NCBI GenBank assembly: GCA_029204225.1
Contig: CM055096.1
Location: forward strand, 57,611,600-57,675,599
Direction of reading: 5' to 3'
Source: Diphasiastrum complanatum
Taxonomy: Eukaryota > Streptophyta > Lycopodiopsida > Lycopodiales > Lycopodiaceae
Length of the DNA stretch: 64,000 bases
The notes below the pieces were generated by a model. It was not told the DNA's origin. It did no database searches and saw only the letters and a list, made by a program, of their open reading frames with translations. The position numbers and the translations under genes are program-made. This document shows, piece after piece, positions 48,970-57,489 of this stretch (the stretch's first letter is position 1; every line of letters starts with the position of its first letter).

Positions 48970-51900
48970 ACATGTGCCTTATCTCTTCAATATGGTTTCA
49001 GCCATGATTCGGTATGGTTTAGGGTTTGTTGTGATCTCAGATGTATAGAGAGGGAGGGAGAGAGCACAGTCCATTTCACTGATGTCGGTATTTCCAAATG
49101 TCGGAGCCCGGAATTGTGGACCTCCAGAGATCAATCAATTAATCAGCACATCAAGAATCAGTGATTTAGTGAACCATGAACACCTAGTATTCAACAAAAT
49201 CTTACTTCTGCAATGCAAAAAATTGCGTTCCACAAAACCCTAACCCCAAAATTTGGGAACATGTTCCAAAAACACCTTCCAGAATGCATAGTGCAACTAT
49301 GGCTCCATACAAGTGTACCATAATTGCAGCGCATGTTCCGGAACACATTCCAAGAATTTGCGTTAGGGTTTCTCAGAACGCTGCTATTTTTGTTTTGTTT
49401 TTGAGGTTTAAATTAGTTCCTATTGATTGTAAAAAAGTTTAGGTTTAAAATTTGATTTTGAGTGAATCAAATCTGTCTTTTGATGTTTCTTTTTTGACTT
49501 TTGCATTTTAAAAAGCATTCCAGAATCTGGTTATGAAGCATACTTATACTTTTCATAAAAATACATACGACTTCTTTGACTGAGAAAATACAAGCAACAA
49601 CTGATTCAATGCAAAACTTTCAAGGCAGGTGAATATGTGATTCAACACAAGTCAAAACAACAGAAAAATACAAATGTTCCTAAATATTTCTATTCGGAAT
49701 AGTTCCTAGATATGATCACTTGAAAATCTCTGGTTACCAGAAATGAATGAAGTATATTAAGCTCAGGAGCTGACAGGTTGGTTGTTGTTAGCTTAACATT
49801 CAATTAAAAATGAAATTCCAAAGCATAGACACCAGTGAGGAAGGCAAGGCGCGGGCATACCAATGCTAAAATAGTTGTAGAAGACACCCCTAAAAGATGC
49901 ACTGTCATCAGCTGCTGAATTGTTTGCATCCTGTATTCAAGCAACACAAATATATTATCTTACATGTAAATGCCCAATATAAGGCATCATGACCCTAGGA
50001 GCATTCCACCTTTACAATGTTTGTAACATAATAACAGTGTCATTTTGGATGGTTTTACATAAAAGCAAAACCAGAGCCACAAATTTGTCAGGAAGAACAT
50101 CAACAGAATCATTTAGGATATCCTCGTACATAATTTTCAGCTCTTATAGCTAATGGCCAGCTAATTGCTTGCAATTAAATTTAGGTAATGCCCAAGGAGA
50201 AAAACAGAAGACTAGACAAGGAACTATAGACGATTCGAGGACTCTAAAGAGAAACTTTCTCAATGTTCAATTCCACATACGTATTCTGCTACAATCAGGA
50301 GAAATTTTGTAAGTTACATCTACAATGATAGAGGGATGTTAAGAGGCTTATCAGTTGCTAGATCTTACATTCGCAAGGAGTCAGTAGTGTAGACAGTTTC
50401 ATACGCACGCACATTGCAGATTCTCCATATGCAGTCCAGAATGCTGTGCAACTATAGTTTGCAGCTTGTCGCATGTTTTGGAGGAGAAAACCTTAAATTT
50501 AATATTTTGACTCTAGATTCCTGCGGCCTTATTTGCAAAATTCCATATCTACGTGATGCAAAATTGCTGTTAGAAAGTCCAGATTATCAAAATTTCATCA
50601 TTCTGCTATTTGGTGGTGAGTTTAGTTCTTTAGTAGGATCTAAATACATTTCCAGCATTTGACTATTCTCTTTAAAGACTTGATTGGATCTCCAAAAGAA
50701 GAATTATTCACATTTTAACTTTCAGCCAGCCATTTTCAGTTAAAGCATGAAGATATATTACATTTCAGAATTTCACTTGTATGTTTAGCTTTCCCACAAT
50801 TATTTACTATAGGTTTTATGTTTTTTTGGCAGTTTGGTAGGCCATTGCTAGCAAACACATTCTGGCCACGATTTCCTATCCTTTTTAAGGTCTGAAATTC
50901 TAGAAACCTCCTCATTTTCTCTGTACATATTGGTAGTTTTTGCCCAAAAAATTCAGATTTATAGCAGCTTGTTTGGTGCTTGACGTATTAGAAATGTTAT
51001 GTCTATTTTGTTGTATCCATCAATTATCTTGTTATCTTGTACTTATATGTATTCATGAAATGGGGACGCTTATACTAAAAATACATTTTAACCCCTAAAG
51101 TATACTGTCTAAGCTCAAGCTCTTAGGAACACATGGTTAGACTTCCTACATGACACTTTGTAGTATGTACACATGGAAATGGGGAAGGGGAGAGCAGCAT
51201 GTGGACCCAATTCTTCCATAATCAAGCTAGAGAATTGTGGGTCTCCAGCAAACACAAATAGATTACCTGTGAGATAGTTCAAAGACTTTGTATTATTAGT
51301 TCATGTTGGATGATGCGTACATGTTTTGATAGTCCAAGATAAGTATTGTGGTTGAGATCATTAAGGTATTAGTGCTCCAATGGTATTTTGCTGTGCTATC
51401 AATGAAGTTTGTTCCGTTATGTGATTGCTCTTCTTTTGTGATCATGCTACTATCTGAATGTGAGAACTTGGAAGATCTTGTTGGGAAAAAGGAAGAATCG
51501 GGAAAGATCTGTTTTCTAATGCAATGTACTGTGCCTATCAGATTCAAGCTCAGAATAAATTTTGAGCTCTACTTGATTCGAACTTGGAAATTGTAAGGAT
51601 CTATACGATTGATTTCACAAACACACATGAATTCTTTAATGCACGGAAGCAGGGATCAATAAGAGCATATCAGAAGCATTCACTCAGCATTCACATTCAG
51701 ACATATAAACTTCCTTACAGGCTTGTTACGGGTTACGAGTTACGATTCATGATTTATGACTTATGATGTGGACTCTTTACGAGTTCTTTTCAGGCACTTG
51801 TAGTAGGAAGTCTTACGGTTTCCTTACGAGTTGCTTACAGGCACTGACTTGCAAATATTGATGAATTTAAAAGGCTCTAAAAAGCCTTCAAATTATACGG

Positions 51901-54726
51901 ACTGCATAAATGTAACTAGATTAGCTTATGGATTTAGGGAGAAGGGATAAATCTGACAGATCTAGCTTTCTCCCTCTAGTTTTTCCTACACGGTATCAGA
52001 ATACTCCAGTTTCAGAGTATCTATGCCTTCCATAAGATTCCTCTCAGTTTAGAAACTTCCATAATAAACTGCAAGAGTACATCACACTCTTGCAGGAGGG
52101 GGCACTTCCAATCTAAGAGGCTGTTTAGGAAGCACATTGCATCGATTGAATTATCCTACAAAGAGAGGGCCTAGATTTGTTGCTTCTGCTGCAGGTGTCA
52201 TCATCTTGAAATTTGTGGGAGTGTGCATCAAAACCTAGATCTTCAAACAGACCAGTCAGATTCAGGAGAAAATTACATCGATGTAAACAGCAGAAATAAC
52301 TAAGCAAGTTAAAGTTTTCTGGCTGCTCAACATTCTAGGTACTTCCAAAAAGCTCGATTCAACGAGTAGACTGCACTTTCTATCCAGGAGGCTGTTTTTC
52401 GATCTGAGACTGCATTCAAAGACCGAGGAAAGCTACACATAGTCACATACCAGTCGTTGAAAGAAGTTACAATTAAACCAGCTGTCATTCTCTGATATAG
52501 AAATGTTTTTGAAGGGGCCAATATGAACCACTACTACTAGGATTGATTCAGAAGTATACTTGAGCAGCTTGCTACTTCTCTACAGTCAATTGATCAATAT
52601 AAGTACATTTTTTCTTGGCTCTATCTGTGTTCTTGTGTGACTTTTGTCATACTACCTCTTGCAAAGTCTTCACTGTAATTTCTGTATACATCATTCTAAT
52701 TCCTGCAAATAAATCCCAAGTTCTAATGACTCTGACTGGCCACAGCAGTTATGCAGTTTCAACATATCCTACTCGTCAAGGAGACTTGTTAGAACTTAGA
52801 ACTTAGATTGCAGCATGACTTAGAAAAGCACTTTACAAGCAAGATCTTTCGCACGCTAATTGTTCAGAACTGATTGTTCTTCATGCGAACTGTCTAAATT
52901 TTTAGCTTTAACATTCCCTGGCATCAACTGATACATTATACGTGCCATATGACATGGTTCTTACAGTAAACGGGCATAAGCTAAAGAAAGGAAATCCATG
53001 AAATCAATTACAGAAACTTTGCCTCATCAGCTAGCGGAATATGTTGCTGGGGTTTTAAGGCGTGTGGAAATGCCACACGAAGCTTCGCTCCTGTCCGAAC
53101 TTCCACCTGCCAACTGAAAAGCACATGTTTCAGCAATGGGGTATAGAAACAAAATGTATGCAAAACTTCCAAATTACACTTGGTAAGGTAAAAGTCTTGA
53201 ATTCAGACATCGGTGTAGAAAGAACCATGCCAGTCAAGTGAACAAGGGGTAGAGCCCTCTGTAGCCTTGAGCAACCACTTTTTCACACCTGATCGATGGG
53301 CAGATGAAAAAGATTTTCCCTGTGGAAAAAAATGCAAACGATTTCTTCAGAATTTTGAAAACGAACTCCATCACACTAGACTGTCCTCCAAAACACAAAC
53401 TGGATGCAAGTCCGTGATATTTTTGAGTGGTGTTACATAGCAAGAGACTTGCAAATGCTCTCCAATGCGTGGGTTCTTGAAGACTTCCCTTCCTCTATTT
53501 AAGGTCAGGAGTTCTGCAGTCACCCGCAAAAATGAAGACACACAAGGGAAAGCAATGAAAATGCTAACCCAGCCAAAGCTTCGTGCTAAGTCATTCCCTG
53601 TACCCAGTGGAATGATACCAACTGGAGGAATGGTTCCTCTATCTTCCAAATGCAATTCTCCGATGCATCCAAGCACCCATCCCACTGTACCATCCCCACC
53701 AGCTACCTGCAGATGTCAGGAATTATAATCACAGGGATTGTTTACATTCATCTTTTGCAATGGCAGCAATAGTACTCGATCGCACTAACTTCAATATGCA
53801 CAGCACTTACACAGTACATCTATATGTAGGCCAAGCCAAGCTTAGAGCACGAGGCTTTTATGTGCCTCTTTTGGCAGCAATCGAGATACGGACCGGTGTC
53901 TTCAAGAACGCAACAACCACTTATCCAACTAGGCTACTGCGAGGGATAGATTTTTCAATTATGCATCTTCTTGTGTGATTGAATGAATGCTTCATAGGCG
54001 TGCAAAAAGACAATAAGGTTCCAGAAAAAGTGGTGCTAAGAGGAAGAAACAAGAACGAACCAGAATTCGAAGCCTCTCCCGTGTCAAGCGTGCACAGTCA
54101 TCACCTTCCTTTGCAAGCTTCTCCAGACAGCCTAAGCCATGGCGCACAATATCTGATGGCGACGTCTTTAAAGGGTCAAAAACCTGGCAAGCGCAAGAAT
54201 TGTAGATATGAGGAAGACTTCAAAGTTGAGAGCGTAACATTTCTTTCCAACTCAATCTTAGCAAGATTCATTCCACGAGGTATAACTCTCTTATGAATGC
54301 CACCTTTTGAAACAAATTTACCTGTTCAGCGCTAATCAGATCTACCAAGTGTTTCTGTAGTGCTGGCCCCATACGACCTCCACTCTTGGGGTTAATGAAG
54401 ACAAAGAGTGGTGCAGCCGGGGCTTGAGCATCCTGATTGAAAGGTCTTCCCTCAATGTAAGAAGCTCCTTTTGACTCCACTGCTGAGAGTACTGCCTTCC
54501 TTAAATACTCTGGAATCAAAACTCTTTCTTTTAAATATTCACTCCGGCTTTGTTTTTTAGGCAGAGCAGAAACTGTGTCTGGAGCAACGGCATTGCGATC
54601 TGCCAAAGGGACGGGCTTAGAATCGGCCTCCTTAGAATGAGTCAAATCCTTAGCATTTGATAAATCAGTGATCATCTGAGAAGAAATTTCTTGCAATTCT
54701 TCTTCTTGCAACCTTTGCTCAGTCAT
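27266..54726 (-). CDS. Diacylglycerol kinase, plant cluster II-like, 12 exons
   Basis: Phosphorylates diacylglycerol with ATP to phosphatidic acid in lipid signalling. Exons: 54726-54322, 54183-54061, 53706-53569, 53319-53209, 53106-53023, 49930-49861, 28953-28871, 28726-28656, 28431-28348, 28070-27983, 27778-27662, 27427-27266; 1,536 nt, 511 residues, with all phases matching. Catalytic domain: [20 protein letters not shown] (about residue 110), [12 protein letters not shown] (about 178) and [20 protein letters not shown]. Accessory domain: [84 protein letters not shown]. There are no N-terminal C1 or membrane segments, and length and order fit plant cluster II (AtDGK3/4/7-like). Intron 5 is 3.1 kb and intron 6 is 20.9 kb and full of transposons. 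The exon 4 end is the least certain; intron 5 appears to use a GC donor. No disabling change was seen, so it looks functional. Confidence 0.9.
27662..27778 (-). CDS. DGK exon 11
   Basis: [20 protein letters not shown], then [19 protein letters not shown]; acceptor ATGCAG, donor CAG|GTCCAC. It is the accessory-domain DDGLIEIFG motif of plant DGKs. Confidence 0.9.
27983..28070 (-). CDS. DGK exon 10
   Basis: [20 protein letters not shown], then [10 protein letters not shown]; acceptor GGACAG, donor AAG|GTAGTC. Confidence 0.9.
28348..28431 (-). CDS. DGK exon 9
   Basis: [20 protein letters not shown], then WEEVHIPS; acceptor TAACAG, donor AG|GTATTT. Confidence 0.9.
28656..28726 (-). CDS. DGK exon 8
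   Basis: [20 protein letters not shown], then PRA and a split Arg codon; acceptor TTGCAG, donor AG|GTTGAT. Confidence 0.9.
28871..28953 (-). CDS. DGK exon 7
   Basis: [20 protein letters not shown], then ARGPVSNK; acceptor GGGCAG, donor AAA|GTAAAG. Phase 1 start matches exon 6. Confidence 0.9.
29773..29822. repeat. Perfect 18-bp inverted repeat (hairpin)
   Basis: Arm TTTTTGAGAACGTTTTTG (29773-29790), a 14-bp loop, then its exact complement CAAAAACGTTCTCAAAAA (29805-29822). It lies in DGK intron 6 near exon 7. Confidence 0.85.
30193..30385. repeat. Two-copy tandem repeat, about 97-bp unit
   Basis: GAGTGAATGCGTTxC and, further on, TATAGGTCCAATTCCA plus TACATTTCAGGTCAAA occur twice (first copy from about 30199, second from about 30295). 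Confidence 0.7.
30800..31170. repeat. Compound GA/GT microsatellites inside hAT copy 1
   Basis: Runs of GA (about 30807-30826, 31011-31042, 31129-31170) and GT (30898-31010) lie just before the transposase start. The inverted hAT copy has the complementary tracts at the equivalent place (46158-46393), so they travel with the element. Confidence 0.85.
31184..33660 (+). pseudogene. hAT transposase, copy 1 (hATC domain lost)
   Basis: BED finger: WRCPFCQK, an in-frame TAG, then [20 protein letters not shown] and GIGVC (C, C, H, C ligands present). A Pro/Ser/Thr-rich linker follows, then DUF659: [20 protein letters not shown] (first catalytic D), an intron at about 32125-32250, and [20 protein letters not shown] (second D). 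Next [32 protein letters not shown], and after another intron [20 protein letters not shown]. The region continues to PVSWWDCYE-like text near 33420, but the C-terminal dimerisation domain carrying the last acidic residue is missing. A basic tail (GRGRPPG) runs into the retrotransposon insertion and ends at 38541. Inactive. Confidence 0.75.
33816..34733 (+). repeat. 5' LTR of the gag-protease retrotransposon
   Basis: 918 bp, aligns base for base with 37463-38380 apart from scattered substitutions (for example TGTGCCCTG/TGTGCCTTG). AATAAAG at about 34338 may serve as a polyadenylation signal. Confidence 0.9.
34736..34747 (+). other. Primer-binding site (tRNA-iMet)
   Basis: TGGTATCAGAGC two bases after the LTR end. 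Confidence 0.85.
34815..35012 (+). repeat. Three-copy leader repeat of the retrotransposon
   Basis: GTGCTGCC followed by GTGTAAGC or GTGAAAGC recurs at about 34824, 34904 and 34983 in the untranslated leader, spaced about 80 bp. Confidence 0.5.
35441..36521 (+). pseudogene. Retrotransposon gag with CCHC knuckle
   Basis: The gag core reads [20 protein letters not shown], then [17 protein letters not shown], an in-frame TAG at about 35859, and [21 protein letters not shown] Ser/Asn-rich linker leads to the knuckle [17 protein letters not shown] (C-x2-C-x4-H-x4-C, about 36271-36321). The first 130 codons (35441-35860) are open in another frame, so one frame change plus two in-frame stops separate gag from protease. 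Confidence 0.8.
36522..37097 (+). pseudogene. Retroviral-type aspartic protease with altered triad
   Basis: In the same frame as gag after TAA (36519-36521): [20 protein letters not shown], with the catalytic D-S/T-G changed to D-L-G; then [20 protein letters not shown], the conserved ILG flap-distal motif and W-L. Ends at 37097 with no reverse transcriptase following. Confidence 0.8.
37451..37462 (+). other. Polypurine tract
   Basis: ACGAGGGGAGGA directly before the 3' LTR, the expected plus-strand priming site. Confidence 0.8.
37463..38380 (+). repeat. 3' LTR of the gag-protease retrotransposon
   Basis: 918 bp, second copy of 33816-34733, followed by CCAAG target duplication. Confidence 0.9.
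38386..38541 (+). pseudogene. C-terminal coding tail of hAT copy 1
   Basis: Reads [20 protein letters not shown], then [20 protein letters not shown], ending at a TAG. It continues the basic tail broken off at 33815, which shows the retrotransposon entered the last hAT exon. Confidence 0.6.
38740..38803. repeat. (GA)n microsatellite
   Basis: About 32 uninterrupted GA units near the presumed 3' end of hAT copy 1. A 37-bp direct repeat (GAATGGxTAGTTAGAAATGG) lies just before it at about 38668-38735. Confidence 0.95.
39258..39430. repeat. Dispersed repeat, copy 1
   Basis: Shares ATGGACTAGTTTT, CCAAACGGGGTCCGTTTC and GTCTATTTCGGCCAGTGG with the reverse complement of 48215-48415. No ORF or clear terminal repeats. 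Confidence 0.75.
39568..39885. repeat. Two adjacent tandem duplications
   Basis: Unit A (about 109 bp; AATAAGTAATTAxTAAGTTG...GTGTAGGTCTTxTGGTTCC) starts at about 39570 and 39679. Unit B (about 57 bp; GAGAGCTTGTCACTCTTCTG) starts at about 39777 and 39834. It runs straight into a telomere-like CCCTAAACCCTAAACC (39936). Confidence 0.8.
40475..42725 (+). mobile_element. Gag-only retroelement, copy 2
   Basis: Leader GAGCTCGGAATTCGATGCGA (40475) matches the minus-strand leader of the copy at 21.2-23.1 kb. ORFs in order: 40580-40825, acidic ([20 protein letters not shown]); 40937-41125, gag core; 41394-41849; 41865-42425 (unfamiliar, [19 protein letters not shown]); 42468-42725. No protease, reverse transcriptase or integrase. 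LTR ends were not found. It lies in DGK intron 6. Confidence 0.55.
40937..41125 (+). pseudogene. Retrotransposon gag domain (copy 2)
   Basis: [20 protein letters not shown], then [18 protein letters not shown]: the Retrotrans_gag pattern, parallel to the copy at 22358-22807. A stop follows IWW, and gag-like text resumes in another frame (41290-41400). Confidence 0.65.
43024..43509 (-). repeat. LTR with primer-binding site (minus strand)
   Basis: Ends TGTTG...CAACA. On the minus strand it is followed by TTGGTATCAGAATA (43009-43022), a tRNA-iMet-like primer-binding site. Inside, a roughly 110-bp unit with GACA(C/A)GTGTCACTCATGCA and GAGCATATGACACGTC is duplicated (43330-43465). No element body can be assigned. 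Confidence 0.5.
43640..46132 (-). pseudogene. hAT transposase, copy 2 (keeps hATC, lost second catalytic D)
   Basis: [23 protein letters not shown], then WVRARLGG, where the zinc-ligand His of copy 1 (RAHLGG) is Arg. DUF659: [20 protein letters not shown] (first D). In place of [12 protein letters not shown] the text is [16 protein letters not shown], a deletion that removes the second D. Next [20 protein letters not shown] and [20 protein letters not shown], with [20 protein letters not shown] and FMDRIGESL. The last exon carries the dimerisation domain [20 protein letters not shown], then [13 protein letters not shown] (about 43840-43660). Inactive by itself. Confidence 0.75.
46158..46393. 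repeat. CT/CA microsatellites inside hAT copy 2
   Basis: (CT)n 46158-46175, (CA)n 46176-46201, (CT)n about 46318-46366, (CA)n about 46367-46393; reverse complement of those in copy 1. Confidence 0.9.
46537..46573. repeat. (TA)n microsatellite
   Basis: About 17 TA units at the 5' edge of hAT copy 2; shorter TA runs lie at the edges of copy 1 (30465-30490). Confidence 0.9.
46574..47045. repeat. Dispersed flanking repeat, copy 1
   Basis: Matches 62085-62757 over its length (for example AATCACGATTCG, TTTCTGAATCCATTGAAATC, CCCAAATTGCTTC) and ends at the perfect palindrome GCAACTATGATCATAGTTGC. The other copy has an extra inverted-repeat element inserted. Confidence 0.85.
47105..47225. repeat. 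AT-rich overlapping palindromes
   Basis: Words such as TATAGATACAATAT, ATACTGTATCTATA and ATATTGTATAGATAC alternate with their complements for about 120 bp; strong potential for cruciforms. No element ends seen. Confidence 0.6.
48215..48415. repeat. Dispersed repeat, copy 2 (inverted)
   Basis: Reverse complement of the repeat at 39258-39430 with scattered differences. Confidence 0.75.
48920..48968. repeat. (GA)n microsatellite
   Basis: About 24 uninterrupted units in DGK intron 6. Confidence 0.95.
49861..49930 (-). CDS. DGK exon 6 (isolated)
   Basis: 70 nt: [20 protein letters not shown], then FSIG, with acceptor ATACAG and donor G|GTATGC. It is the conserved [10 protein letters not shown] motif that precedes [10 protein letters not shown] in all plant DGKs. 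It sits 3.1 kb from exon 5 and 20.9 kb from exon 7. Confidence 0.85.
49931..53022 (-). other. DGK intron 5
   Basis: 3,092 bp between exons 5 and 6. No second gene is seen. It holds an LTR-like piece with primer-binding site (51592-52000); the rest is AT-rich without recognisable coding sequence. Confidence 0.6.
51592..51990 (+). repeat. LTR remnant with primer-binding site
   Basis: Begins TGTAAGGATC and ends TTTTTCCTACA, followed at 51991 by CGGTATCAGAATAC, close to the tRNA-iMet primer-binding site. No gag or pol follows before exon 5. Probably a fragment of a small non-coding element. Confidence 0.4.
53023..53106 (-). CDS. DGK exon 5, GC donor
   Basis: 28 codons: [20 protein letters not shown], then [15 protein letters not shown] aligns with the PHSLK element of plant DGKs. 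The only phase-compatible end is GAG|GCAAAG, a GC-AG intron; the nearby GTAATT (53011) would put exon 6 out of frame. Confidence 0.7.
53209..53319 (-). CDS. DGK exon 4
   Basis: [20 protein letters not shown], then [11 protein letters not shown], matching the GGSFPFAW...LDSW segment of plant DGKs. The end is uncertain: donor GTCTGA (53208) keeps phase 0 into exon 5; a donor after CATG (GTTCTT) would need a different exon 5 acceptor. Confidence 0.7.
53569..53706 (-). CDS. DGK exon 3 (ATP-binding GGDG and GTGNDLAR)
   Basis: 46 codons carrying [18 protein letters not shown] and the nucleotide-binding/catalytic [17 protein letters not shown]. Acceptor CTGCAG, donor TGG|GTTAGC. Confidence 0.9.
54061..54183 (-). 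CDS. DGK exon 2
   Basis: 41 codons: [20 protein letters not shown], then [20 protein letters not shown] and L. Acceptor AG at 54185-54184, donor GTTCGT at 54060. Confidence 0.85.
54322..54726 (-). CDS. DGK exon 1
   Basis: 135 codons from [17 protein letters not shown] to LVDLISAEQ, donor CAG|GTAAAT. It holds the poorly conserved N-terminal tail and the start of the catalytic domain ([14 protein letters not shown]). Confidence 0.9.
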
Positions 54727-55265
54727 CTTGTGCAGAAAAAACCAGTTCCCTTGTTGCCAGATCAGTCAGCAACACGACGCTATTTCTTTGGCAAAATCTA
54801 CTATCAAAACATGCTTCGAAATGCAACAGCCTTATAGTCCATAACCAAAACACGGCAGCAGATCAAAGTTCCATCACCGCATCACCATTGGAACCGTGGT
54901 TCTCACCAAACACATAACCAACCACAAGCAATCGCGATCACATTTAAATACTTGAAGCAGCAACAACGCCTATTCGGCACTGTGCAAAAATGCAAATTCA
55001 CAGCAAGGAGTAGTGCACAAAATTGCACAATTAGAAGCGAATAAAGCCATCGCCCTAGCCATTGCTGGATCGTGAGACTGGATTCTGGATCGAAGAAGAA
55101 AATCGATCGATCCGTCGAGAAAGGTTGAGGAGGAGTATGAAGGCATAGGCTGCTGTGTCCGATCATGCGAGAGAACAAAGAAAAGTAGGAATGATGATTT
55201 ATTAATTTGGCGAGTAGTGTAATGTATAGAGAATAAAGTAGAGTGTAAAATTTTGGGGGCTGTCT
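54727..55265 (-). promoter_or_regulatory. DGK 5' leader (inferred)
   Basis: About 540 bp between the TATA-like site and the ATG. It contains short upstream ATGs (one frame 55178-54903). An intron in the leader is possible; the transcription start is inferred only from the TATA position. Confidence 0.35.
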
Positions 55266-55291
55266 GCCTCCTGCTGCTGGGTCAAATTTGC

Positions 55292-55299
55292 TTTATATA
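55292..55299 (-). promoter_or_regulatory. TATA box candidate of the DGK gene
   Basis: Minus strand reads TATATAAAG within GGCTATAATATATAAAGC, about 570 bp upstream of the DGK start codon. A (CT)n tract lies about 95 bp further upstream, a frequent arrangement in plant promoters. Confidence 0.45.
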
Positions 55300-55386
55300 T
55301 TATAGCCACCGGGTACATGAGGGGCACAACAACTCCACACTTCTCCATACTTGCTCTTGCAAGACGCAAACATTGAATGCCAACCT

Positions 55387-55388
<2 letters not shown>

Positions 55389-55428
<40 letters not shown>
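55389..55428. repeat. (CT)n microsatellite in the DGK promoter
   Basis: 20 CT units; on the gene's strand this is a GA tract upstream of the TATA candidate. Confidence 0.9.
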
Positions 55429-55433
<5 letters not shown>

Positions 55434-55519
55434 ACCGAGATTCAACTCACATCTATCTTTTCGATACACATATGCAGCTCAGAGATGAGTGTGCAACTTA
55501 TCTCGTGTGTGAACTATGA

Positions 55520-56200
55520 GCATGACGCCGCATGAGTGTGCTTTGCAAGGTGTTAACATTGAGTTTGAGGCTTGTAGGGTAAAGTCCCAAGTTGATAAGG
55601 GTGGCTTAGGACGAGGTCCCAAAAGGAGAAAGTATTATCGCCCCATGGGTCAATAGGGCTATATGCTCAATGCAATAAAGAGATGAGTCTGATTCACATG
55701 TGTCCCATACCATAGGGGCCACTTACGATAAATGAGTTTGCATAGCTAAATTAGGTCTGGCAAAGGGAGATGCATCTATACACACCGAGCCCTTCACAAC
55801 ATATGTGAAGTGTGAGCATGGGTGTGTGCTTTACAACTAGTAAACATGTGAGTTTGAGGGTATGGTAGTTTGAAGCATGAGCTCAACCTGATTGCAAGGT
55901 GTAAAGTATTATCACCCCATGGGTCAATAGGGCTATCTGCTCAATGCAATAAAGAGATGAGTCTGATTCACATGTGTCTCATACCACATATATGGTCACT
56001 TACGATTAATGAGTTTGCATAGCTAAATTAGGTCTGGCAGAGGGAGATGCATTTATACACACCAAGCCCTTCACACCATATGTGAGTGTGAGCATGGGTG
56101 TGTGCTTTACAACTAGTAAACATGTGAGTTTGAGGGTATGGTGGTTTGAAGCATTTAGCCAACCTGATTGTAAGGTGTAAAGTCCCCTAATAAGGCATCT
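55520..56200. repeat. Tandem duplication, 277-bp unit, about 2.4 copies
   Basis: CCCCATGGGTCAATAGGGCT at about 55640 recurs at about 55917; GGGTGTGTGCTTTACAACTA at about 55820 recurs at about 56097. Copies are nearly identical over long stretches, pointing to a fairly recent duplication. No ORF. Confidence 0.85.
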
Positions 56201-56687
56201 TGCCCTAGAGAGCCTTTGGCCTAAGACAATGTCCAAAAGGGCAAAGAGATTACCACCCTAGGGCAAAAGCCCAAAAGAGGAAAATGTTCAATTTTTTTGT
56301 TCTTGTCGAGACCTTGCCCTTATAAAAGATTGTTCATCAGCTTTTTTTGATAAAAGTCATTATACTCATCATGATCATGGAAAACTGCAAGTATAATTCT
56401 CTCCTTGGTCAATCTTTTATAATGGGCATCATATGGGATAATGCCATGCCCACATATCAAACTAATAAACATTTGGCAAACATTGCCCTACAAAAATGAG
56501 CCTTGAAATGAACATAAAGCTGTATCCAAATAAATTATGTATTAGGTATTCGCCATTAGGAGGGCCATTACCATAAATAATTGGTTACCTGGGCAGCGAG
56601 TGGCAGAGGTCACAAGTTGCCTGTGGATCAGATTATTTATGGTAGTGGTCTAACCAAATGGCCATTTATGTTCGCCAAAAAAAATAT

Positions 56688-56805
<118 letters not shown>

Positions 56806-57154
56806 ATGGTACAGCCCGCTGACTGCTCGCTCTCACCTTCGCCCTTCTCCTCCATCGCGACAACACCTAAGAAGAAGGGGGCGCCCCTACACCCAACCAC
56901 CCCCCCCTATCAACTCTTTCTTCCCCTCATCGCTGGCAGTGATGGATGGGAAATCCCCTCCATCTACGATGGAGGAGCCCTGTTATGCCCATGACTAGAA
57001 CATAGGACTAGTCTTGAATACACAGTACTCCAATGAAACAAGATGTTAGTTATGCCACGTCATACTGGACGTGACCCGAAAGTAACTAATATCCTTGTGA
57101 GGCCCAGAACACACTAAATGGAGTTAGTACAAGGTTTGGGACAATCAAGGCATG

Positions 57155-57340
57155 TGTAGAGTTATCAATAGTAAAGACAAATACGCGAATTCGGATGATT
57201 CGTGGTTTCTGGATTCTGGAGCTACTCAACATATGACCAATCACCGTGAGCTTTTCCAATCCTATACGCCTTACAGCACAAAGAAGTACGTTCATCTTGG
57301 TGACGATAATACTCACACTATCAAAGGTGAAGGTCTGTAA
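57155..57340 (+). pseudogene. Copia protease
   Basis: DDSWFLDSGATQHMTNHREL keeps the intact D-S-G triad; HLGDDNTHTIKGEGL is the usual continuation. A stop follows, and KVLYVPKLSTNLLSVSRITD (57373 on) continues in another frame. Confidence 0.85.
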
Positions 57341-57489
57341 GATTGAGATTCTAGCATGATCAATTCAAATTATTGTCAAAAGTCTTGTATGTTCCTAAAC
57401 TCTCTACAAATTTGTTATCAGTGAGTAGAATTACAGATTTAGGTCATGGGTGGAGTTTGAGTCTGATCAATGCAGAATTATCGATAGGA

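Noticed and set aside
54903-55178. 91-codon minus-strand frame with a hydrophobic stretch upstream of DGK
   Set aside because: Lies in the inferred 5' leader, does not join exon 1 in frame and has no DGK-like sequence; likely chance.
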